Shown: positions 22,120-34,366 of the stretch, piece by piece | How positions within the stretch are numbered: position 1 is the stretch's first letter | Layout: each line of letters begins with the position of its first letter | From: Chrysopilus asiliformis | Lineage: Eukaryota > Arthropoda > Insecta > Diptera > Rhagionidae | Length of the DNA: 64,000 nt | NCBI GenBank assembly: GCA_964034945.1 | Contig: OZ035960.1 | Location: 69,274,994-69,338,993, forward strand | Direction: 5' to 3' | Notes under the pieces: generated by a model | Databases searched by the model: none | Told to the model about the DNA's origin: nothing | The model's input: the letters and a program-made list of their open reading frames with translations, nothing else | Program-made: the position numbers and the translations under genes

Positions 22120-23768
22120 ACCCCTCTCAGAAATCGGTTTCCCATCAAAATTGGAAAAAGGGGCGTGGCCGAGTTAAGCCCCGCCCCCTCTCAGAAATCG
22201 ATTTCCCATCAAAATTGGAAAAAGGCGCGTGGCCGAGTTAAGCCCCGCCCCCTCTCAGAAATCGATTTCCCATCAAAATTGGAAAAAGAAGCGTGGCCGA
22301 GTTAAGCCCCGCCCCCTCTCAGAAATTGATTTCCCATCAAAATTGGAAAAGGGGGCGTGGCCGAGTTAAGCCCCGCCCCCTCTCAGAAATCGATTTCCCA
22401 TCAAAATTGGAAAAGGGGCGTGGCCGAGTTAAGCCCCGCCCCCTCTCAGAAATCGATTTCCCATCAAAATTGGAAAAAGGGGCGTGGCCGAGTTAAGCCC
22501 CGCCCCCTCTCAGAAATCGATTTCCCATCAAAATTGGAAAAAGGGGCGTGGCCGAGTTAAGCCCCGCCCCCTCTCAGAAATCGATTTCCCATCAAAATTG
22601 GAAAAAGGGGCGTGGCCGAGTTAAGCCCCGCCCCCTCTCAGAAATCGATTTCCCATCAAAATTGGAAAAAGGGGACGGGCCGAGTTGAGCCCCGCCCCCT
22701 CAGAAATCGATTTCCCATCAAAATTGGAAAAAAGGGCGTGGCCGAGTTAAGCCCCGCCCCCTCTCAGAAATCGATTTCCCATCAAAATTGGAAAAAGGGG
22801 TGTGGCCGAGTTAAGCCCCGCCCCCTCTCAGAAATCGATTTCCCATCAAAATTGGAAAAAGGGGCGTGGCCGAGTTAAGCCCCGCCCCCTCTCAGAAATC
22901 GATTTCCCATCAAAATTGGAAAAAGGGGCGTGGCCGAGTTAAGCCCCGCCCCCTCTCAGAAATTGATTTCCCATCAAAATTGGAAAAGGGGGTGTGACCG
23001 AGTTAAGCCCCGCCCCCTCTCAGAAATCGATTTCCCATCAAAATTGGAAAAAGGGGCGTGGCCGAGTTAAGCCCCGCCCCCTCTCAGAAATCGATTTCCC
23101 ATCAAAATTGGAAAAAGGGGCGTGGCCGAGTTAAGCCCCGCCCCCTCTCAGAAATCGATTTCCCATCAAAATTGAAAAAAGGGGCGTGGCCCCGCCCCCT
23201 CTCAGAAATCGATTTCTCATCAAAATTGGAAAAAGGGGCGTGGCCGAGTTAAGCCCCGCCCCCTCTCAGAAATCGATTTCCCATAAAAATTGGAAAAAGG
23301 GGCGTGGCCGAGTTAAGCCCCGCCCCTCTCAGAAATCGATTTCCCGTCAAAATTGGAAAAAGGGGCGTGGCCGAGTTAAGCCCCGCCCCCTCTCAGAAAT
23401 CGATTTCCCATCAAAATTGGAAAAAGGGGCGTGGCCGAGTTAAGCCCCGCCCCTCTCAGAAATCGATTTCCCATCAAAATTGGAAAAAGGGGCGTGGCCG
23501 AGTTAAGCCCCGCCCCCTCTCAGAAATCGATTTCCCATCAAAATTGGAAAAGGGGGCGTGGCCGAGTTAAGCCCCGCCCCCTCTCAGAAATCGATTTCCC
23601 ATCAAAATTGGAAAAAGGGGCGTGGCCGAGTTAAGCCCCGCCCCCTCTCAGAAATCGATTTCCCATCAAAATTGGAAAAAGGGGCGTGGCCGAGTTAAGC
23701 CCCGCCCCCTCTCAGAAATCGATTTCCCATCAAAATTGGAAAAAGGGGTGTGGCCGAGTTAAGCCCCG
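22120..23768 (+). repeat. Higher-order repeat, reference copy, 26 monomers (1649 bp)
   Basis: This is the cleanest copy. Markers: CGACCCC (22120), GGCGCG (22224), GAAGCG (22288), ATTGATTT (22325), A4G5, the A4G4 63-mer (22410), GACGGG (22675), the CCCCTCAG 62-mer, A6G3, GTGTGG (22801), ATTGATTT (22970), TGTGACC (22993), the 54-mer (23191), TTCTCATC (23216), CATAAAAATT (23284) and two CGCCCCTCTC 63-mers. A rare CCCGTCAAAATT sits at 23345. 26 x 64 = 1664, minus 10, 2, 1, 1 and 1 for the listed deletions, gives exactly 1649. The 54-mer here follows ATCGATTT and not ATTAATTT, which suggests a local exchange. Confidence 0.9.
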
Positions 23769-26700
23769 ACCCCTCTCAGAAATCGGTTTCCCATCAAAAT
23801 TGGAAAAAGGGGCGTGGCCGAGTTAAGCCCCGCCCCCTCTCAGAAATCGATTTCCCATCAAAATTGGAAAAAGGCGCGTGGCCGAGTTAAGCCCCGCCCC
23901 CTCTCAGAAATCGATTTCCCATCAAAATTGGAAAAAGAAGCGTGGCCGAGTTAAGCCCCGCCCCCTCTCAGAAATTGATTTCCCATCAAAATTGGAAAAG
24001 GGGGCGTGGCCGAGTTAAGCCCCGCCCCCTCTCAGAAATCGATTTCCCATCAAAATTGGAAAAGGGGCGTGGCCGAGTTAAGCCCCGCCCCCTCTCAGAA
24101 ATCGATTTCCCATCAAAATTGGAAAAAGGGGCGTGGCCGAGTTAAGCCCCGCCCCCTCTCAGAAATCGATTTCCCATCAAAATTGGAAAAAGGGGCGTGG
24201 CCGAGTTAAGCCCCGCCCCCTCTCAGAAATCGATTTCCCATCAAAATTGGAAAAAGGGGACGGGCCGAGTTGAGCCCCGCCCCGTCAGAAATCGATTTCC
24301 CATCAAAATTGGAAAAAAGGGCGTGGCCGAGTTAAGCCCCGCCCCCTCTCAGAAATCGATTTCCCATCAAAATTGGAAAAAGGGGTGTGGCCGAGTTAAG
24401 CCCCGCCCCCTCTCAGAAATCGATTTCCCATCAAAATTGGAAAAAGGGCCGTGGCCGAGTTAAGCCCCGCCCCCTCTCAGAAATCGATTTCCCATCAAAA
24501 TTGGAAAAAGGGGCGTGACCGAGTTCAGCCCCGCCCCCTCTCAGAAATCGATTTCCCATCAAAATTGGAAAAGGGGGTGTGACCGAGTTAAGCCCCGCCC
24601 CCTCTCAGAAATCGATTTCCCATCAAAATTGGAAAAAGGGGCGTGGCCGAGTTAAGCCCCGCCCCCTCTCAGAAATCGATTTCCCATCAAAATTGGAAAA
24701 AGGGGCGTGGCCGAGTTAAGCCCCGCCCCCTCTCAGAAATTAATTTCCCATCAAAATTGGAAAAAGGGGCGTGGCCGATTAAGGCCCGGCCTCTCTCAGA
24801 AATCGATTTCCCATCAAAATTGGAAAAGGGGGTGTGACCGAGTTAAGCCCCGCCCCCTCTCAGAAATCGATTTCCCATCAAAATTGGAAAAAGGGGTGTG
24901 GCCGAGTTAAGCCCCGCCCCCTCTCAGAAATCGATTTCCCATCAAAATTGGAAAAAGGGCCGTGGCCGAGTTAAGCCCCGCCCCCTCTCAGAAATCGATT
25001 TCCCATCAAAATTGGAAAAAGGGGCGTGGCCGAGTTAAGCCCCGCCCCCTCTCAGAAATCGATTTCCCATCAAAATTGGAAAAAGGGGCGTGGCCGAGTT
25101 AAGCCCCGCCCCCTCTCAGAAATCGATTTCCCATCAAAATTGGAAAAAGGGGCGTGGCCGAGTTAAGCCCCGCCCCCTCTCAGAAATCGATTTCCCATCA
25201 AAATTGGAAAAAGGCGCGTGGCCGAGTTAAGCCCCGCCCCCTCTCAGAAATCGATTTCCCATCAAAATTGGAAAAAGGGGCGTGGCCGAGTTAAGCCCCG
25301 CCCCCTCTCAGAAATCGATTTCCCATCAAAATTGGAAAAAGGGGCGTGGCCGAGTTAAGCCCCGCCCCCTCAGAAATCGATTTCCCATCAAAATTGGAAA
25401 AAGGGGCGTGGCCGAGTTAAGCCCCGCCCCCTCTCAGAAATCGATTTCCCATCAAAATTGGAAAAAGGGGCGTGGCCGATTAAGCCCCGCCCCCTCTCAG
25501 AAATCGATTTCCCATCAAAATTGGAAAAGGGGGTGTGACCGAGTTAAGCCCCGCCCCCTCTCAGAAATCGATTTCCCATCAAAATTGGAAAAAGGGGCGT
25601 GGCCGAGTTAAGCCCCGCCCCCTCTCAGAAATCGATTTCCCATCAAAATTGGAAAAAGGGGCGTGGCCGAGTTAAGCCCCGCCCCCTCAGAAATCGATTT
25701 CCCATCAAAATTGGAAAAAGGGGCGTGGCCGAGTTAAGCCCCGCCCCCTCTCAGAAATCGATTTCCCATCAAAATTGGAAAAAGGGGCGTGGCCGAGTTA
25801 AGCCCCGCCCCCTCTCAGAAATCGATTTCCCATCAAAATTGGAAAAAGGGGCGTGGCCGAGTTAAGCCCCGCCCCCTCTCAGAAATTAATTTCCCATCAA
25901 AATTGAAAAAAGGGGCGTAGCCCCGCCCCCTCTCAGAAATCGATTTCTCATCAAAATTGGAAAAAGGGGCGTGGCCGAGTTAAGCAACGCCCCCTCTCAG
26001 AAATCGATTTCCCATCAAAATTGGAAAAAGGGGCGTGGCCGAGTTAAGCCCCGCCCCCACTCAGAAATTAATTTCCCATCAAAATTGAAAAAAGGGGCGT
26101 GGCCCCGCCCCCTCTCAGAAATCGATTTCTCATCAAAATTGGAAAAAGGGGCGTGGCCGAGTTAAGCCCCGCCCCCTCTCAGAAATCGATTTCCCATCAA
26201 AATTGGAAAAAGGGGCGTGGCCGAGTTAAGCCCCGCCCCTCTCAGAAATCGATTTCCCATCAAAATTGGAAAAAGGGGCGTGGCCGAGTTAAGCCCCGCC
26301 CCCTCTCAGAAATCGATTTCCCATCAAAATTGGAAAAAGGGGTGTGGCCGAGTTAAGCCCCGACCCCTCTCAGAAATCGGTTTCCCATCAAAATTGGAAA
26401 AAGGGGCGTGGCCGAGTTAAGCCCCGACCCCTCTCAGAAATCGGTTTCCCATCAAAATTGGAAAAAGGGGCGTGGCCGAGTTAAGCCCCGCCCCCTCTCA
26501 GAAATCGATTTCCCATCAAAATTGGAAAAGGGGGCGTGGCCGAGTTAAGCCCCGCCCCCTCTCAGAAATCGATTTCCCATCAAAATTGGAAAAAGGGGCG
26601 TGGCCGAGTTAAGCCCCGCCCCCTCTCAGAAATCGATTTCCCATCAAAATTGGAAAAAGGGGCGTGGCCGAGTTAAGCCCCGCCCCCTCTCAGAAATCGA

Positions 26701-29700
26701 TTTCCCATCAAAATTGGAAAAAGGGGTGTGGCCGAGTTAAGCCCCGACCCCTCTCAGAAATCGGTTTCCCATCAAAATTGGAAAAAGGGGCGTGGCCGAG
26801 TTAAGCCCCGCCCCCTCTCAGAAATCGATTTCCCATCAAAATTGGAAAAAGGCGCGTGGCCGAGTTAAGCCCCGCCCCCTCTCAGAAATCGATTTCCCAT
26901 CAAAATTGGAAAAAGAAGCGTGGCCGAGTTAAGCCCCGCCCCCTCTCAGAAATTGATTTCCCATCAAAATTGGAAAAAGGGGTGTGGCCGAGTTAAGCCC
27001 CGACCCCTCTCAGAAATCGGTTTCCCATCAAAATTGGAAAAAGGGGCGTGGCCGAGTTAAGCCCCGCCCCCTCTCAGAAATCGATTTCCCATCAAAATTG
27101 GAAAAAGGCGCGTGGCCGAGTTAAGCCCCGCCCCCTCTCAGAAATCGATTTCCCATCAAAATTGGAAAAGGGGCGTGGCCGAGTTAAGCCCCGCCCCCTC
27201 TCAGAAATCGATTTCCCATCAAAATTGGAAAAAGGGGCGTGGCCGAGTTAAGCCCCGCCCCCTCTCAGAAATCGATTTCCCATCAAAATTGGAAAAGGGG
27301 GTGTGACCGAGTTAAGCCCCGCCCCCTCTCAGAAATCGATTTCCCATCAAAATTGGAAAAAGGGGCGTGGCCGAGTTAAGCCCCGCCCCCTCTCAGAAAT
27401 TGATTTCCCATCAAAATTGGAAAAAGGGGCGTGGCCGAGTTAAGCCCCGCCCCCTCTCAGAAATCGATTTCCCATCAAAATTGGAAAAAGGGGCGTGGCC
27501 GAGATAAGCCCCGCCCCCTCTCAGAAATTAATTTCCCATCAAAATTGGAAAAAGGGGCGTGGCCGATTAAGCCCCGCCCCCTCTCAGAAATCGATTTCCC
27601 ATCAAAATTGGAAAAAGGGGCGTGGCCCTGCCCCCTCTCAGAAATCGATTTCTCATCAAAATTGGAAAAAGGGGCGTGGCCGAGTTAAGCCCCGCCCCCT
27701 CTCAGAAATCGATTTCCCATCAAAATTGGAAAAAGGGGCGTGGCCGAGTTAAGCCCCGCCCCTCTCAGAAATCGATTTCCCATCAAAATTGGAAAAAGGG
27801 GCGTGGCCGAGTTAAGCCCCGCCCCCTCTCAGAAATCGATTTCCCATCAAAATTGGAAAAGGGGGCGTGGCCGAGTTAAGCCCCGCCCCCTCTCAGAAAT
27901 CGATTTCCCATCAAAATTGGAAAAAGGGGCGTGGCCGAGTTAAGCCCCGCCCCCTCTCAGAAATCGATTTCCCATCAAAATTGGAAAAAGGGGCGTGGCC
28001 GAGTTAAGCCCCGCCCCTCTCAGAAATCGATTTCCCATCAAAATTGGAAAAAGGGGTGTGGCCGAGTTAAGCCCCGACCCCTCTCAGAAATCGGTTTCCC
28101 ATCAAAATTGGAAAAAGGGGCGTGGCCGAGTTAAGCCCCGCCCCCTCTCAGAAATCGATTTCCCATCAAAATTGGAAAAAGGCGCGTGGCCGAGTTAAGC
28201 CCCGCCCCCTCTCAGAAATCGATTTCCCATCAAAATTGGAAAAAGGGGCGTGGCCGAGTTAAGCCCCGCCCCCTCTCAGAAATCGATTTCCCATCAAAAT
28301 TGGAAAAAGGGGCGTGGCCGAGTTAAGCCCCGCCCCCTCTCAGAAATCGATTTCCCATCAAAATTGGAAAAAGGGGCGTGGCCGAGTTAAGCCCCGCCCC
28401 CTCAGAAATCGATTTCCCATCAAAATTGGAAAAAGGGGCGTGGCCGAGTTAAGCCCCGCCCCCTCTCAGAAATCGATTTCCCATCAAAATTGGAAAAAGG
28501 GGCGTGGCCGATTAAGCCCCGCCCCCTCTCAGAAATCGATTTCCCATCAAAATTGGAAAAGGGGGTGTGACCGAGTTAAGCCCCGCCCCCTCTCAGAAAT
28601 CGATTTCCCATCAAAATTGGAAAAAGGGGCGTGGCCGAGTTAAGCCCCGCCCCCTCTCAGAAATCGATTTCCCATCAAAATTGGAAAAAGGGGCGTGGCC
28701 GAGTTAAGCCCCGCCCCCTCAGAAATCGATTTCCCATCAAAATTGGAAAAAGGGGCGTGGCCGAGTTAAGCCCCGCCCCCTCTCAGAAATCGATTTCCCA
28801 TCAAAATTGGAAAAAGGGGCGTGGCCGAGTTAAGCCCCGCCCCCTCTCAGAAATCGATTTCCCATCAAAATTGGAAAAAGGGGACGGGCCGAGTTGAGCC
28901 CCGCCCCCTCAGAAATCGATTTCCCATCAAAATTGGAAAAAAGGGCGTGGCCGAGTTAAGCCCCGCCCCCTCTCAGAAATCGATTTCCCATCAAAATTGG
29001 AAAAAGGGGTGTGGCCGAGTTAAGCCCCGCCCCCTCTCAGAAATCGATTTCCCATCAAAATTGGAAAAAGGGGCGTGGCCGAGTTAAGCCCCGCCCCCTC
29101 TCAGAAATCGATTTCCCATCAAAATTGAAAAAAGGGGCGTGGCCCCGCCCCCTCTCAGAAATCGATTTCCCATCAAAATTGGAAAAAGGGGTGTGGCCGA
29201 GTTAAGCCCCGACCCCTCTCAGAAATCGGTTTCCCATCAAAATTGGAAAAAGGGGCGTGGCCGAGTTAAGCCCCGACCCCTCTCAGAAATCGGTTTCCCA
29301 TCAAAATTGGAAAAAGGGGCGTGGCCGAGTTAAGCCCCGCCCCCTCTCAGAAATCGATTTCCCATCAAAATTGGAAAAGGGGGCGTGGCCGAGTTAAGCC
29401 CCGCCCCCTCTCAGAAATCGATTTCCCATCAAAATTGGAAAAAGGGGCGTGGCCGAGTTAAGCCCCGCCCCCTCTCAGAAATCGATTTCCCATCAAAATT
29501 GGAAAAAGGGGCGTGGCCGAGTTAAGCCCCGCCCCCTCTCAGAAATCGATTTCCCATCAAAATTGGAAAAAGGGGTGTGGCCGAGTTAAGCCCCGACCCC
29601 TCTCAGAAATCGGTTTCCCATCAAAATTGGAAAAAGGGGCGTGGCCGAGTTAAGCCCCGCCCCCTCTCAGAAATCGATTTCCCATCAAAATTGGAAAAAG

Positions 29701-30325
29701 GCGCGTGGCCGAGTTAAGCCCCGCCCCCTCTCAGAAATCGATTTCCCATCAAAATTGGAAAAAGAAGCGTGGCCGAGTTAAGCCCCGCCCCCTCTCAGAA
29801 ATTGATTTCCCATCAAAATTGGAAAAGGGGGCGTGGCCGAGTTAAGCCCCGCCCCCTCTCAGAAATCGATTTCCCATCAAAATTGGAAAAGGGGCGTGGC
29901 CGAGTTAAGCCCCGCCCCCTCTCAGAAATCGATTTCCCATCAAAATTGGAAAAAGGGGCGTGGCCGAGTTAAGCCCCGCCCCCTCTCAGAAATCGATTTC
30001 CCATCAAAATTGGAAAAGGGGCGTGGCCGAGTTAAGCCCCGCCCCCTCTCAGAAATCGATTTCCCATCAAAATTGGAAAAAGGGGCGTGGCCGAGTTAAG
30101 CCCCGCCCCCTCTCAGAAATTGATTTCCCATCAAAATTGGAAAAAGGGGCGTGGCCGAGTTAAGCCCCGCCCCCTCTCAGAAATCGATTTCCCATCAAAA
30201 TTGGAAAAAGGGGCGTGGCCGAGATAAGCCCCGCCCCCTCTCAGAAATTAATTTCCCATCAAAATTGGAAAAAGGGGCGTGGCCGATTAAGCCCCGCCCC
30301 CTCTCAGAAATCGATTTCCCATCAA

Positions 30326-30990
30326 AATTGGAAAATAGGGCGTGACCGAGTTAAGTCCCGCCCCCTCTCAGAAATCGATTTCCCATCAAAATTGGAAAAA
30401 GGGGCGTGGCCGAGTTAAGCCCCGCCCTCTCTCAGAAATCGATTTCCCATCAAAATCGGAAAAAGGGGCGTGGCCGAGTTAAGCCCCGCCCCCTCTCAGA
30501 AATCGATTTCCCATCAAAATTGGAAAAAGGGGCGTGGCCGACTTAAGCCCCGCCCCCTCTCAGAAATCGATTTCCCATCAAAATTGGAAAATAGGGCGTG
30601 ACCGAGTTAAGTCCCGCCCCCTCTCAGAAATCGATTTCCCATCAAAATTGGAAAAAGGGGCGTGGCCGAGTTAAGCCCCGCCCTCTCTCAGAAATCGATT
30701 TCCCATCAAAATCGGAAAAAGGGGCGTGGCCGAGTTAAGCCCCGCCCCCTCTCAGAAATCGATTTCCCATCAAAATTGGAAAAAGGAGCGTGGCCGAGTT
30801 AAGCCCCGCCCCCTCAGAAATCGATTTCCCATCAAAATTGGAAAAAGGGGCGTGGTCGACTTAAGCCCCGCCCCCTCTCAGAAATCGATTTCCCATCAAA
30901 ATTGGAAAATAGGGCGTGACCGAGTTAAGTCCCGCCCCCTCTCAGAAATCGATTTCCCATCAAAATTGGAAAAAGAAGCGTGGCCGAGTT
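30326..30990 (+). repeat. Private local lineage AAAATAGGGCGTGACC / AAGTCCCGCC, three copies
   Basis: GGAAAATAGGGCGTGACC followed by GTTAAGTCCC appears at 30336, 30592 and 30910 (position of the T) and nowhere else in the window. The first two are 256 bp apart (4 monomers) and share a following CGCCCTCTC monomer with AAAATCGG. The third is 318 bp further. GACTTAAG lies before the second and third. This looks like a very recent local amplification inside block B. Confidence 0.9.
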
Positions 30991-31070
30991 AAGCCCCGCC
31001 CCCTCTCAGAAATTGATTTCCCATCAAAATTGAAAAAGGGGGCGTGGCCGAGTTAAGCCCCGCCCCCTCT

Positions 31071-32040
31071 CAGAAATCGGTTTCCCATCAAAATTGGAAA
31101 AAGGGGCGTGGCCGAGTTAAGCCCCGCCCCTCTCAGAAATCGATTTCCCATCAAAATTGGAAAAAGGGGCGTGGCCGAGTTAAGCCCCGCCCCCTCTCAG
31201 AAATCGGTTTCCCATCAAAATTGGAAAAGGGGGCGTGGCCGAGTTAAGCCCCGCCCCTCTCAGAAATCGATTTCCCATCAAAATTGGAAAAAGGGGCGTG
31301 GCCGAGTTAAGCCCCGCCCCCTCTCAGAAATCGATTTCCCATCAAAATTGGAAAAGGGGGCGTGGCCGAGTTAAGCCCCGACCCCTCTCAGAAATCGGTT
31401 TCCCATCAAAATTGGAAAAAGGGGCGTGGCCGAGTTAAGCCCCGCCCCCTCTCAGAAATCGATTTCCCATCAAAATTGGAAAAAGGCGCGTGGCCGAGTT
31501 AAGCCCCGCCCCCTCTCAGAAATCGATTTCCCATCAAAATTGGAAAAAGAAGCGTGGCCGAGTTAAGCCCCGCCCCCTCTCAGAAATCGATTTCCCATCA
31601 TAATTGGAAAAGGGGGCGTGGCCGAGTTAAGCCCCGCCCCCTCTCAGAAATCGATTTCCCATCAAAATTGGAAAAAGGGGCGTGGCCGAGTTAAGCCCCG
31701 CCCCCTCTCAGAAATCGGTTTCCCATCAAAATTGGAAAAAGGGGCGTGGCCCTGCCCCCTCTCAGAAATCGATTTCTCATCAAAATTGGAAAAAGGGGCG
31801 TGGCCGAGTTAAGCCCCGCCCCCTCTCAGAAATCGATTTCCCATCAAAATTGGAAAAAGAAGCGTGGCCGAGTTAAGCCCCGCCCCCTCTCAGAAATTGA
31901 TTTCCCATCAAAATTGAAAAAGGGGGCGTGGCCGAGTTAAGCCCCGCCCCCTCTCAGAAATCGGTTTCCCATCAAAATTGGAAAAAGGGGCGTGGCCGAG
32001 TTAAGCCCCGCCCCCTCTCAGAAATCGGTTTCCCATCAAA
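31071..32040 (+). repeat. Cluster of recombinant monomers with ATCGGTTT uncoupled from CGACCCC
   Basis: Elsewhere ATCGGTTT follows CGACCCC in the same monomer. Here it occurs five times with a normal CGCCCCC box (31080, 31207, 31718, 31964 and 32028) and once with CGACCCC (31398). Nearby, GAAGCG at 31549 is followed by a normal ATCGATTT monomer with CATCATAATT instead of ATTGATTT. The stretch is a mosaic of haplotype pieces. Confidence 0.85.
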
Positions 32041-34366
32041 ATTGGAAAAGGGGCGTGGCCGAGTTAAGCCCCGCCCCCTCTCAGAAATCGATTTCCCATC
32101 AAAATTGGAAAAAGGGGCGTGGCCGAGTTAAGCCCCGCCCCCTCTCAGAAATCGATTTCCCATCAAAATTGGAAAAAGGGGCGTGGCCGAGTTAAGCCCC
32201 GCCCCCTCTCAGAAATCGATTTCCCATCAAAATTGGAAAAAGGGGCGTGGCCGAGTTAAGCCCCGCCCCCTCTCAGAAATCGATTTCCCATCAAAATTGG
32301 AAAAAGGGGACGGGCCGAGTTGAGCCCCGCCCCCTCAGAAATCGATTTCCCATCAAAATTGGAAAAAAGGGCGTGGCCGAGTTAAGCCCCGCCCCCTCTC
32401 AGAAATCGATTTCCCATCAAAATTGGAAAAAGGGGTGTGGCCGAGTTAAGCCCCGCCCCCTCTCAGAAATCGATTTCCCATCAAAATTGGAAAAAGGGCC
32501 GTGGCCGAGTTAGGCCCCGCCCCTCTCAGAAATCGATTTCCCATCAAAATTGGAAAAAGGGGCGTGGCCGAGTTAAGCCCCGCCCCCTCTCAGAAATCGA
32601 TTTCCCATCAAAATTGGAAAAAGGGGCGTGGCCGAGTTAAGCCCCGCCCCCTCTCAGAAATCGATTTCCCATCAAAATTGGAAAAAGGGGCGTGGCCGAG
32701 TTAAGCCCCGCCCCCTCTCAGAAATCGATTTCCCATCAAAATTGGAAAAAGGGGCGTGGCCGAGTTAAGCCCCGCCCCCTCTCAGAAATCGATTTCCCAT
32801 CAAAATTGGAAAAAGGGGACGGGCCGAGTTGAGCCCCGCCCCCTCAGAAATCGATTTCCCATCAAAATTGGAAAAAAGGGCGTGGCCGAGTTAAGCCCCG
32901 CCCCCTCTCAGAAATCGATTTCCCATCAAAATTGGAAAAAGGGGTGTGGCCGAGTTAAGCCCCGCCCCCTCTCAGAAATCGATTTCCCATCAAAATTGGA
33001 AAAAGGGGCGTGGCCGAGTTAAGCCCCGCCCCCTCTCAGAAATCGATTTCCCATCAAAATTGGAAAAGGGGGTGTGACCGAGTTAAGCCCCGCCCCCTCT
33101 CAGAAATCGATTTCCCATCAAAATTGGAAAAAGGGGCGTGGCCGAGTTAAGCCCCGCCCCCTCTCAGAAATCGATTTCCCATCAAAATTGGAAAAAGGGG
33201 CGTGGCCGAGTTAAGCCCCGCCCCCTCTCAGAAATCGATTTCCCATCAAAATTGGAAAAGGGGGCGTGGCCGAGTTAAGCCCCGCCCCCTCTCAGAAATT
33301 AATTTCCCATCAAAATTGGAAAAAGGGTCGTGGCCGATTAAGCCCCGCCCCCTCTCAGAAATCGATTTCCCATCAAAATTGGAAAAGGGGGTGTGACCGA
33401 GTTAAGCCCCGCCCCCTCTCAGAAATCGATTTCCCATCAAAATTGGAAAAAGGGGCGTGGCCGAGTTAAGCCCCGCCCCCTCTCAGAAATCGATTTCCCA
33501 TCAAAATTGGAAAAAGGGGCGTGGCCGAGTTAAGCCCCGCCCCCTCTCAGAAATTAATTTCCCATCAAAATTGGATAAAGGGGCGTGGCCGATTAAGCCC
33601 CGCCCCCTCTCAGAAATCGATTTCCCATCAAAATTGGAAAAAGGGGCGTGGCCGAGTTAAGCCCCGCCCCTCTCAGAAATCGATTTCCCATCAAAATTGG
33701 AAAAAGGGGCGTGGCCGAGTTAAGCCCCGCCCCCTCTCAGAAATCGATTTCCCATCAAAATTGGAAAAAGGGGCGTGGCCGAGTTAAGCCCCGCCCCTCT
33801 CAGAAATCGATTTCCCATCAAAATTGGAAAAAGGGGCGTGGCCGAGTTAAGCCCCGCCCCCTCTCAGAAATCGATTTCCCATAAAAATTGGAAAAAGGGG
33901 CGTGGCCGAGTTAAGCCCCGCCCCTCTCAGAAATCGATTTCCCATCAAAATTGGAAAAAGGGGCGTGGCCGAGTTAAGCCCCGCCCCCTCTCAGAAATCG
34001 ATTTCCCATCAAAATTGGAAAAAAGGGCGTGGCCGAGTTAAGCCCCGCCCCTCTCAGAAATCGATTTCCCATCAAAATTGGAAAAAGGGGCGTGGCCGAG
34101 TTAAGCCCCGCCCCCTCTCAGAAATCGATTTCCCATCAAAATTGGAAAAGGGGGCGTGGCCGAGTTAAGCCCCGCCCCCTCTCAGAAATCGATTTCCCAT
34201 CAAAATTGGAAAAAGGGGCGTGGCCGAGTTAAGCCCCGCCCCCTCTCAGAAATCGATTTCCCATCAAAATTGGAAAAAGGGGCGTGGCCGAGTTAAGCCC
34301 CGCCCCCTCTCAGAAATCGATTTCCCATCAAAATTGGAAAAAGGGGTGTGGCCGAGTTAAGCCCCG

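Larger units (their letters stand above)
13658..25957 (+). repeat. Large tandem block A (about 12.3 kb)
   Basis: This is the first of two adjacent blocks related by ordered private variants. Its left part has GCCACGCCCC (13671) with CCCCCACTCAG, then three CGACCCC markers at 14050, 14114 and 14434. Its right part has CCCGTCAAAATT (23345), CCCCGTCAG (24285) and a 54-mer with GTAGCCCC (25922). Each has a partner in block B at offsets of 12313, 12313, 12375, 12375 and 11868. The block also contains the internal 2916-bp duplication. Its ends are inferred from where the matching stops, so they are approximate to one monomer or so. Confidence 0.72.
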
